Of a stretch of DNA of 64,000 nt, positions 46,573-57,017 are shown piece by piece. The DNA comes from Zingiber officinale (Eukaryota; Streptophyta; Magnoliopsida; Zingiberales; Zingiberaceae). The notes under the pieces were generated by a model. That model saw only the letters and a program-made list of their open reading frames with translations, searched no databases and was not told where the DNA came from. The stretch lies in NCBI RefSeq assembly GCF_018446385.1, contig NC_055996.1:12821317-12885316 (forward strand), written 5' to 3'. The position numbers and the translations under genes are program-made. Position 1 is the first letter of the stretch; the number at the start of each line of letters is the position of its first letter.

Positions 46573-48901
46573 ATCTCCCCCTTTTTGATGTTTGACAATA
46601 CCAACACTATCACTTACAATACCACATGTAAGTTAGGCTAATCCCATAGCCTAAACCATCTTCATGCCACTAGGTAATGAATACATAAGTTAAGCCCTTC
46701 ATTCTCCCCCTAAGAGGGCAAACTCCCTCTAGGTAATGAAAGCCTAACTTACTCCCTTTCATTCTCTCCCTATTGGAACACATCAAACCATGCCCCATTT
46801 TTGAGCACACATCAACAAATTCACTTGTTGAAAACTCTCCCCCTGAAGAGGTGCTCATCGTTGTTCACAACTTCACTCGTTGTGATCAACACGATAATGA
46901 AGGTCTCATACCCTTCATTATCCTTAACCCTACATTCTCCCCCAATGTAGGTAAATACCCATCCTTGAGCATTATCCACTTGAACCCGCTTGAACAATGA
47001 GGATATCCACTCCCCATTAAAGTTCAAACGCTAAACCTTGAGCATGTTTTTTAACGGAAGGTTAACCACCTTCCAAGGTTCATGAAAAATAATTTTCATG
47101 TCTTTAAAGAGTCCCTCCCCCTAAAGATATGGTGGTAACTTCTGTCATTGCACCAACAATGACTTGGAATCCCTAAAACTTTAGGAAACCCAATTTTAGA
47201 AGTTTTGAGGTTCAAATATTCAAAATTTGAAACAAACCTCAAACTAAACTTCAACTTAGCCTTCCTTAACCAATCCATCCTTGTTTTCCACATGAAAACA
47301 TCCTTTTTATGTATACAAATGTATTTTCAGGGGTTTGGAATGGTCACCTAGACTAAAATAGGTTCAAAGATGCTGAAATCAGGCATTCCCAGCCAAAATC
47401 AGCAACTTTGATCGATTGGAGTTGGGTTCCAATCGATTGAACCTTGCTGAATCGATCCACTGATCGATTCAAGAGGGCTGGATCGATTGGTGGATCGATC
47501 CAGGAAGCTTCTGTTCGCGAGAAGCTTGCTCTCAATCGATTGCCCGATCGATTGAGACCCTTCAATCGATCGGGTGATCAATTGAGGTCTGATAGTTGCT
47601 GAAATTCACTTTCTGTGAATTTCAGAAGCCCCTAGAAAAATCAACAAAATTTCAAAAATCGTAAAAATTTGTGTAGACATTATTTAGGGTATATACTATC
47701 AAGGAAAAATAGTTTTCTAAGAAAATACTTCATATTTTCAAAGATTGACACAAACTTGAAACCTTGCAAAAACTTTAGTGTTTTCTTCAAGTTTGTGTTT
47801 AGCTATTCAATAGTGATTACTCTCAAAAGATAGCCTTCACCAAGGTTTTCCAAAATTATTTTAAAAACATTTTCAAAACCAATATCCCACCATATTCCTT
47901 GGGCTTAATGCACATGACTTGTACATTAGCTTTCCCAATGATGGGAAAACACATAACTATGTGTTTTGATGAATTGAAAACTCAAAAGAATGCAATAAAT
48001 CAACATATTGAGTTTTGTTCATCATCCTAACATCTCACTTGTATCTAATGTGCACTAAAAACACATACAAGTCATCTTATAGGTCTTTGTGAGATGTAAA
48101 ATTTGGTTTTGCCCTAATCTAGGGATCATGCATATATATCTAGGCATTTTGTGTGGTAAACATCAACCAAGGATGTTACTTGTTGATTCCACTTGTTTAT
48201 AAATGTCATTTGTCCTTAATTTTAAGGAAATAAACTAATGCATGATAATGTTATGACATACATCATTTTGAAAATAGCTTTCAAAAGAAAGATTCCTATA
48301 ACTACATGATGTATGTATGTCATGACATGATATTTTTATATTTTTCATAATAAGTCATGAATGCAAAATACAAAACTAATTATGATGTCATGGCATATAG
48401 TGAGCAAACAACCATGGCAAGGTTTAGCATAAATAAAATACCTAGATTACCTATCTAAGTATTCTTAAACCTTAGCTAAGTTGAAAATTAAACCTAGATT
48501 GCCCTCTAAACGCTCCAAGAAAATGCCAAAACCTAAATTGACATTTCTAGTTCTCTTGATTAACTTATGCTAATTGAAATTAAACTTATTCTTCAAATGT
48601 TGACATATTTCGTTCTTCCACAAGAGTAGCACCTTTAAATTAAGGCTTAGATTGACCTTAAATTTCCTAAGAACATACCAAAATCCTAACTTGGTAGTTC
48701 TTATGCTTTTCCCAATTTGTGTCACTTAAAATATCATCCAATTTATCAAATTGTGACACATTTTACTCTTCCCAAGAGTAAACAATAAATCTGTTTCATT
48801 TTCAAAGGTTAATAATAACCTTGAAAATATTTCTTGAGTGTCAATTTCTTCAAAGTTTGGTTAACTACCCTTCTTCTTAGAGTTGACACTCTCTAACCCA
48901 T
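46573..48901. other. Non-coding interior of E2
   Basis: Matches 750-3054 of E1 along its length, including the ATCGAT cluster at 47409-47584. No polymerase domain on either strand. Confidence 0.7.
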
Positions 48902-50750
48902 CTATGGGGTAGAGAAGATGCTCCTAGGAACCCAAAACCTATTGGTGCTCCTTGGATGCTCTAGGTATTCACTAGGGATAACTTCCCTAGACACCTTCCT
49001 AGTGACCTTGTTTGACTTCTTAGAAGCCTTGGTCACTTTTTCTAGGTCAACTCTAGGGATTGCTTCCTTTGTGACTTTCTTAGACTTCTTAGAAGCCTTA
49101 GTCACATTTATTGCAAAAATACTCTTAGGGATAACCTCCCTAGTATTTTTGACCTGCCCACTAGGCCTAGGGTTAGTTCCATAGCTATATGAAACCCTAT
49201 GATAGGAAATTACATCCTTCTTGACCTTTGGTTTGTATCCCAAACCTCTATGGCCATGGGATGACTTTGATACTCCTAGCCCTAGATTTTTACCCTTAGA
49301 CCCTTGTGTTTCATTTTTGATTTTTCTAAGGGTCTTCTCTAATTTATCAAGTCTTGACCTCAAGACTTGATTTTCCTTCCATAATCCCTCAACCATAGAT
49401 TTTTCATTAAAATCATGACTTTTCTTTTTCTTAAGCAAATACTAGAATCCTTAGGGTTCTTGTCTAAATTCCTATCTACCTTTATAAACCTAGGTTGAGA
49501 GGTTTTAGCATGAAAAGCTACATGATTTTCCTTAACTTTATCATGCCTCCTATTTTCATGATAAATAGCATTGAAATGATATAAAGTAGAACTATCATGC
49601 TTTTTACCATTATTAAAGGGGGTAGGTTCAATGAACGATACCTTCCTTTTTTACCTTGGAGGCTCCCCCTTGAATTGTGCTTCCTTCTTGAGCCTTGACC
49701 ACCTTCTTCCCCTTAGGGCATTGACTTCGGTAATGCCCCTTTTGATTGCAAGAGAAGCACACAATGTGCTCCTTGCTCTTCTTTGTTCTGGGAGTGGTCT
49801 CCTTAGGCTTCTCTTTGCCCTTTTGTGCCACTTGGCCCTTCTTCTTGACCAATTTAGGGCATTTGCTCTTGTAATGCCCATGTTCCCTACATTCAAAGCA
49901 TATGATATGATTTTTTTATTAAATGAACTATTTATACCTTATTGTGTAGGGGTGGCTTCTTCTCCTTTGGATCCGGATGCGAAGGCTTCCTCTTGATCCG
50001 ATGATGATTCTCCTCCAATAGATATGTCTTGATTTGTGGAGGTGGAAGCTTCTTCATCCTCTTCTCTTCTTGACCCGGATGTGGAGACTTCTCCTTCTAC
50101 TTGATCCGGTGTCACCAAAAGTTGCTCCCCCTCAATCCTAGAGGTGGAGATTTCTTCATCTTCATCTTGTACATGGAACAAAGAGTATGCTCCCTCCTTG
50201 CCCTCTTCATTGCATCCCTTTGAAGATGAAGCTTCTTCTTGGACTTCTTCGGAAGTTGAGCATCTCTCAACTTCGGAGTCCTCCTCTTGGTCTTGATCCA
50301 ATGAGTCGCCCTCTTTGGATTCCTCTTGATTCGGTACAGTGGAGGGGATCTCATGGATTGATGCCAATTTGCTCCAAAGCTCCTTGGCATCCTTGAACTC
50401 TCCAATTTTTTTCCAGAATGTGGCTAGGCAATAGATTGACCAAAAGTTTGGTCACTTTATCATTGGCCTCACATCTTTGGATTTGCTCTTGACTCCAATT
50501 GCTTTTCTTGAGGACTTTGCCCTTTGAATTTCTTGGAGCCTCGAAGCCTTCCATTAGAGCAAACTATTGCTCTATCTCCACCATTAAGAAGTTTTCGATC
50601 CTCGATTTCCAAAGATCGAAACTAGTAGATGTGTACGATGGAGCCACCCTTGTGTCAAATCCAAGTCCATCTTGGAATTGCATCTTGAAGTTGAGCTTCT
50701 TGAATTCTTTGGCTTTGATGAATTTGCTCCAACTTCTTCACCCTCTAGCT
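48902..50750 (-). pseudogene. E2 gag-like protein, two CCHC knuckles
   Basis: Homologous to E1 gag throughout: gag N-terminus near 50550 (MEGFEAPRNSKGKVLKKSNW), acidic linker 50367-49939, knuckle CFSCNQKGHYRSQC near 49760 and a second, less well kept one near 49890, then the basic TKASKKSKK tail ending at 48902. Interrupted in about four places. Fossil. Confidence 0.8.
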
Positions 50751-50802
50751 TTGCTTGTTTTGTTTGCCCCTTCCGGCGATGATTCCGGTGAAGAGCGGCC
50801 TC

Positions 50803-50814
50803 GCTCTGATACCA
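50803..50814 (-). other. E2 primer-binding site
   Basis: Minus strand TGGTATCAGAGC, an exact initiator-Met tRNA complement, two bases from the right LTR. Confidence 0.95.
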
Positions 50815-50816
50815 CT

Positions 50817-52344
50817 TGTTGGGACCAAAATGAAGCTAGAGGGGGGGTGAATAGCTCTTCGCGTGCTAGGTGCTCGTCGTTGCTTGTTTCTTCAAAGATA
50901 TGCAGCGGAAATACAAGAAACAAAAACACAACGCTAACAATGATGCTTTACTTGGTATCCACCTCACAAGAGGTGACTAGTCCAAGGATCCACACTTACT
51001 CACGCACCCTCCACTAATAAACACTCCTTTATGGTAACTACCAAAGGCGGAGAAGCCCTACAAGACTCTCAATACAAGAAGAAAGGGAAAAGTAATGAAA
51101 TACAAGCACAAGCTTACAATGAGTACAAAAGCCCTAACCCTAGCTTCTTCTTCTTGCTTTTGATCCGCCTCTTGACTTGGAAGAACCTCCAAGAACCTTG
51201 AAGAACTGGCGATCTGGAGCTTAGTGAGAGCTGTGGAGTTGCTGGTGAAGATTGTGATTGAACAGTAGAAGTTCTGCCGAAGAAGACGCACGCCAACGGC
51301 CTTTATCTGCGCCAACGGTCGGATCTCGATCTATTGGATTGCTCCCAATCGATCGGGGAGGCTTTGGATCGATCCACGGATCGATCCAGAACGCCTCTGA
51401 GCTCTGGAAATTCGTCTGGATCGATCGGCTGATCGATCCAGGGCTTATTGCGACATACAACACCTTCTCAATCGATCCACTGATCGATTGGGACCTCTGG
51501 ATCGATCGACTGATCGATCCAGAGGCATTCTGTGCGCTCGCGACTTCCTCCCAATCGATCCACTGATCGATTGGGACGAAGGCTTCTCGCAGGGACACCC
51601 CAATCGATCGACCGATCGATTAGGCTCCAGCCAATCGATCGACTGATTGATTCGGCTTCTGGTTTTTGCCCAAAACCAAGTCCCAAGCCTCCCAAACCAA
51701 CATCCGGTCAACCTTGACCTGTTGGTTCATCATGCCTAGCATCCGATCACCCTTGACCTGCTAGGACTCCCTCACCAAGTGTCCGATCACTCCCTTTGAC
51801 CCACTTGGATTTTTCTTCATCTTGCCAAGTATCCGGTCACTCCCTTGACCTACTTGGACTTTCACCATATGTCTGGTCAATCTTGACCCATCTGGATCTC
51901 TCCGTGCCAAGTATCCAGTCAATCCTTTGACCTACTTGGACTTTCACCAGATGTCTGGTCAACCTTGACTCATCTGGATTTCCCCGTGCCTGACTTCACT
52001 CACCAGGACTTCCAATCTGCCTAGCTTCACTCACTAGGACTTCTCTTCTGCCTGGCTTCACTCACCAGGTCTTTCACCTAGCTTCACTCACTAGGATTTT
52101 CACCTGGCTTCACTCACCAGGACTTTCACCTAGCTTCACTCACTAGGATTTTCACCTGGCTTCACTCACCAGGATTTTCTTCTGCCTAACATCCCAGTTA
52201 GGACTTCCCAGTCAAGTATCCGGTCATCCTTGACCTACTTGACTCTTCTTCAAACAACCTTGTATTGTCAAACATCGAAACTCAAACCAAGACTCAAGCT
52301 TGGTCAACCAGGTCAACCTTGACCTGAGGGATGTTGCACCAACA
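50817..52344 (-). repeat. Right (5') LTR of E2
   Basis: 1528 bp, with the same order of parts as the left LTR. Its G-run has only seven G. About nine TTGACC words fall between 51710 and 52330, many paired with an upstream GGTCAA. Confidence 0.92.
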
Positions 52345-52349
52345 GAGAT

Positions 52350-53045
52350 GAAAGCCAAGCGGTCATCTCGCTCAGCTAACAAGGGACACGGTATCAACCT
52401 GCCAGTTAAGGCTCCCTTGCTCGATAGGGTGGAGTCAGACATCAAATCACCGGCCGAGCAGACATCCAAATCGGTTCGACCTTGATGTCGCCTGGAGGGC
52501 GTTAGCCGAGCGGTTCCTCCGCTCGGCCCGGGGAAGGCGCTAGCCGAGCGGTTCCTCCGCTCGGCCTTGTAAAGGACAAAGGGAGCAGTTGGCGATATCT
52601 TCCTAGGAACCAGTGTCGCCGACAAGAGGCATGGTCGACGGCATGGTCAGACAGAGAATCGTACGGTGGAAACTTCCACTGTCATGTCAGAGATATGCCC
52701 GTGCTATTAAGGTATGACGTCAGACACGCTTTTCTGACACATCCATTTTAGGTATGTTTTGAGAAGCGTGCGCGCGCCTCCGGGGAGCCCTATATAAGGA
52801 CCCCCAGATTTCGATGGAGGTATGCTCACTCCTTTACTGTAGCTACAATTCTCGTTTCTCCTTTGCTCTACTCTTTTTTCGTCGGAGATCTTATTTGAGC
52901 GTCGGAGGGTCATCGCCGGGGAACCCCTTCCCTGCTCGGCGTTATGTTTGCAAGTCCACGTTAGCAGGAGACCTACGTCTTCAGAGTCTTCGACCATTCA
53001 ATAGGAGTGGCACATTTCCAGCGTCCATCGACTCAGTTCTCGGAC
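52350..53045 (+). repeat. Gypsy-like LTR, right piece
   Basis: Carries two copies of a perfect 9-bp-stem hairpin (GCCGAGCGG-TTCCT-CCGCTCGGC, 52505-52527 and 52543-52565), a TATA box TATATAAGG at 52791 and a pyrimidine-rich leader ending near TCTCGGACAGGAGCA. No internal gene follows, so the downstream part is lost. Confidence 0.7.
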
Positions 53046-53689
53046 AGGAGCACTTCTGTCGAACTTTAAGAAAGATTTTCAATTTTTTTTTAAAATGTTA
53101 AACTTATTTTAAAATTAAATTTACAAGTGTGATTATTAAAGCTTGACAATTCAGATTTTTTGGAAAAATATTTTGCAAATATTCTTTTTCTAACTGTGTT
53201 TTTTTCCAACTTGATTTTGATGGGAACAAAGGGAGAAAATGAAAGATGAAAGCTTAAGTCTAGGGAGAGGTTATATTTGTAATTTTGTAGTTTGAAAAAT
53301 TTCCAGTTTTAAATTGTAAAACTAGCCTAGCCTAGCCTCCTTCATCAGTCTCGCGTTCCTCGGATGCCTTCCCATCTTTCACGCCTTACCTTCTGGAGCT
53401 TCCTCAGCGTTGTTTTTATTGTCGGGTTTTCCTTTGCTAAGAGGTCGCGCCTCCAGGACTTCATTCATTGTCAAGTAACACTTGGAATTATGTTGTCAAG
53501 ACTACATGCTTGGGCTTACACCGTCAAGACTCACCATTGGACTTTCCTCCTTTGCCAAGATCACACTTGGACTCTCCTTGTTGTACCTATATCCTGCACA
53601 CTCACAATGCAACAAATACAACAATAAACCTGATCCTATCCGAAAGTCGAAGAGATGGAAAGTCAGGGGTGCGGCGTTCTTGCTGACCG
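53046..53689. other. Unassigned, probably element-derived
   Basis: AT-rich first half, then CCTAGCCTAGCC and several CACTTGGACT / CATTGGACTTT words like those in E1/E2 LTRs. No gene is supported. Confidence 0.4.
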
Positions 53690-54495
53690 CTTGTAGATTT
53701 CACTCGGACCTGCAACATAAATTACGTCAGTGTTGAGCCAGGGAAGGGGTCCCCAGCGTTGGCCCTCCGACACTCAAGTCAGTCACCTACGATGAAGTAA
53801 AAGGCAGAGCAAAAATGAACAGTAGAGAGCACAGTGTCTCATGTATTGCATATCTCCGCCGATGGTTGGACCCCCTTTATATAGAGCTCCTGTAGTGCGC
53901 GTGCACACTTCCCAAGGTAGGCACGCCTCTCAAAGTTTTCCTAAAAAGACATGTCAGTAAAGTGTCCCTGATACAGTACCGCAACGGGCCGAGCATATCT
54001 CTGATGTGATAGTCGAAGCTATCGTCGTACGATCTTCTAGCTGTTCATGCCTGGTGTCGGCGGCACCAACTCCCAAAAGGATGTCGATGGATATCAGAGT
54101 GTACTGGTAGGCCGAGCGGCCATCCGCTCTGGTGTTCCGTCCGGTTGGCCAGAACCTCGCTACTCCTATGCCTGTCTGTTCGTCCGAAGTTCTACTTTGC
54201 CACTACCGAGACATGGTGCCAGGCCGGGTGGGGTAGCCATTCGGCTGAAGTTGAACTATGCTAATGTCGAGCTTTGCCGTCTGGCCAAGCGGGGTAGCGG
54301 CTCGGCTCGGCTTCTGCACATCGTCTCCCTTGAACGTCGATCGTTTAACTTCTCTTCGTAGTGAAGGCAATGGCGGGTCAGAGCTTTTTCCCTGGTCGGG
54401 GCATGTTTCGTCCGATCGGTCGATGTCATCTACGCGTTGACTGTCTTGACTTTGACCTCTATCGTGGTAGCGAGATGGGGTTTCTCATTATCACA
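53690..54495 (-). repeat. Opposing Gypsy-like LTR
   Basis: On the minus strand it begins TGTGATAATGAGAAACCCCA (54495). A TATA box GCTCTATATAAAGG lies at about 53873-53886, with the pyrimidine-rich leader beyond. GCCGAGCGGCCATCCGCTC recalls the hairpins of the plus-strand LTR at 52350. The two face each other. Confidence 0.65.
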
Positions 54496-54792
54496 TGATC
54501 AAAATTTAATTTAAACATTTGTCTAAATATTAAAACATGATAATGTATCGATGCACCCAACTTGATGAATCTTCAACACCATCAGTAAAAAAACTTTAAC
54601 CGTTGGGCATAAACTAATCAAACTAAAAATTAAAAATTAATGCTCCAAATTCTAGTTAGGAAACTATTAGCACAAAGAACATTTAAAAATCCAAAATGAC
54701 ACATCAAACAAATCACGAGCTTATAAAAGCTTTTAAAAAAATCATGAAAAAAGGAAAGTTCACTATTCCTATTAAATTAGAAATCATGCATG

Positions 54793-55397
54793 CTTGGTAG
54801 AGTGGAATGGAGTGGGAATGGAATAGGTATTCCCAACCCCATTCCAATTCTAATATTTGGCGTTTCCATAAAAATGGGAATCCCTATTCTGTCAATATTG
54901 TTTGTCATATTTTCTTATTTTGAATAAGTTAAAATAATAGTTGGTTAATATGTCTGTAATATTTGGATGATGATTAAAAATATTTTAAATTTATATATTT
55001 TGGAAGTTAACACTATATTATGTTGGTTATTTGATATGTAATTTTAATTGTTTTGACTATTATCGACATGAATATTTGTTTAAACACATTTTGAAAATAT
55101 ATTTTATCATCTGTTATTAAAAAAATTAATAAAATTAGAATAAAGTAAATAAATTTCTTATGTAATTGTTATTTTTATTTGTTTTTATTTAAAGGGTAAT
55201 TTTATCAACACAAGTAATAGCATTCCATTCCTATTGTTTATTTTGGAGTTACCAATCATATGATTAGAATCAAACGAGTAATAAACATTACATTCCCAAC
55301 CATATACCAATTATTAAAATGGAATATCTATTTCATTCCATTCTCACATTCATTCTATTAGTCCATTCCCACCATATTCCATTCATATCTATCAAGG
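54793..55397. mobile_element. About 600-bp TIR element
   Basis: The left end CTTGGTAGAGTGGAATGGAG and the right end CCATTCATATCTATCAAGG form imperfect inverted repeats of about 30 bp. The interior is AT-rich without coding capacity. Non-autonomous; superfamily not decided. Confidence 0.6.
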
Positions 55398-56429
55398 GTG
55401 TTCTTAATGAATAAATAAGAGCCATGGTAAATGGTAACAGAACTTAATTGCTTTCAATGACTTTTGTTTATTTTAAAATCGAGCTGTATTCAATCTAGAC
55501 TTTTATAAATTCCATAGAAATTTAATGGTACCCAAATTAGATTTTTATATTATTTTTAAAAAATCATATGATATTCAAACTTGATTTTTTAAAACTCTAT
55601 GAAAATGTTTTAGTATCCAAAGGTACAAACTTTATAACACTCAGTATAACTTTATAAATTAAAAAAAAAAATCATCTACTTACCCTTGAAATGCCTATAG
55701 ACTTTTAACCCTATACATTTCTCTCTTGTTTTATTTTCTCACCTCTTCGACATTCTAACCCTCTCACGCGCACGCCCGCAGTAGGACCCTATTGTCGCCC
55801 CTTCCTTCTAGTCGTCGCTGGTGAAGGCCAGCGACACCCTACCATATCCTGCCCACTTCACTCTCTCTTTTCATCTTCCTCTCTTGATTCCCTCGACATC
55901 CTCTTCATCTCTCAGTTTCTTCCTCTCTTTCTCATCCTCTTTTGCCGTCGTTGCACCGCCAATTTTCTTACTCTCTTTCTTCTCTCACAAAACGAGATGT
56001 TCCTTTCTCTCTAAAAAAAATTACACGAGGATTCTCACCATCAACTTTCAAAGGTATGTTTTTCATGAATATTTTTGAATCATTATGATAAAATAATCAA
56101 AGGTTATATGTGTGCCATATTTTTTTTTCTCTGAGATGATGAAAAAATCATGTGTCTAACATGTGACAAAATTATTAATGGATACAAGATCTTGAATGTT
56201 GATAGAAAATGTTTGATTAGAATGAGAAAAATCAAAATCTTCATGTTTTATTATGGTCACCATGCATAAAATATTTACCAAAATATGTGTTGACATGTGA
56301 TTTTGAATGATACATCATTGTAGATTTGTTACCTACTACTTTTATAGATTCTCATGCTTATGTATTTATTTTATATTTTATGTATATTTAAATGATATTC
56401 CTAATGAGATAATATATGGATAACTAAAG
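55398..56429. other. Unassigned; possible 5' exon of a Harbinger element
   Basis: 55720-56055 is pyrimidine-rich with TCTCTC runs and ends in a donor-like AAAGGTATGT at 56049-56058, reminiscent of a 5' UTR exon. It precedes a Harbinger transposase fragment on the same strand. No protein domain is visible in it. Confidence 0.35.
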
Positions 56430-56660
56430 AGAGCAACGAATTGTTAAAACTCATGGTTCAAACTATTTTTTAGTGGATGGTGGATATCTGAATATGTGTC
56501 AATTTTTTGCTCCATTTCAAGGTGTGCATTATCATCTCTAAGAATTCACTAGCCAAGGTTGTTATCCAGAAAATAAAAAAGAGTTGTTCAATATTCATCA
56601 TGCCTCCTGAAGAACGTCATTGAGAGGCTATTTGAAATATTTAAATCATAGTTTAAAATA
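56430..56660 (+). pseudogene. PIF/Harbinger transposase C-terminal fragment
   Basis: The plus strand reads NYFLVDGGYLNMCQFFAPFQ, GVHYHL, stop, EFTSQGCYPENKKELFNIHH, AS; then after a one-base loss LKNVIERLFEIFKS. This is the DDE_Tnp_4 pattern: the Asp of VDGGY and the Glu of NVIER are catalytic acids in Harbinger-type transposases. One internal stop (TAA after HYHL) and one frame change make it inactive. The N-terminal half and terminal repeats were not found. Confidence 0.8.
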
Positions 56661-57017
56661 TTCAAAATAACTCCTCCCGTTTCATATATAACATAAATCG
56701 AACTTGTTTTGGCTTGTGTCGGATTATATAATTTTCTTCTTAGGGAATATCGTTCTGATGAATTTCCAAGTTGAATCAGATAATGAAATTTCATCATCCT
56801 TGTCAGAAATGTTGATTGCTTTGATCAATTATTTGTTACTCAAGAACAACAACGAAAAATATTAATACATTGAGAGATATGATAGCGAATCGAATGTGGA
56901 GCGATGTCCATCTCATCGACAATAACAAATCTCTACGCTGAGCAATCCACCAACGCAGCAATGCACCAAATCTCAAAACTTCAGGCAGACTACTGAGCAC
57001 CGCATGACTTTGGTTAT

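Larger units (their letters stand above)
45030..52344 (-). mobile_element. Complete gag-only LTR retrotransposon E2, TSD gagat
   Basis: LTRs 45030-46572 and 50817-52344, both TGTTGGGACC...CACCAACA, flanked by identical gagat at 45025-45029 and 52345-52349. On the minus strand the PBS TGGTATCAGAGC lies at 50803-50814 and a purine tract AAAAAGGGGGAGAT at 46573-46586. The element therefore has every terminal structure and points leftward. The interior encodes only gag (48902-50750) with about four breaks; 46573-48900 is non-coding and no pol was seen. By eye the LTRs agree at roughly 97-98%, so insertion is recent, perhaps about a million years ago if grass rates apply. It inserted into a Gypsy-like LTR. 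Confidence 0.92.

Noticed and set aside
51700-52344. AGGTCA...TGACCT pairs resembling nuclear-receptor response elements
   Set aside because: Plants lack nuclear receptors; the pairs are better seen as facing TTGACC words.
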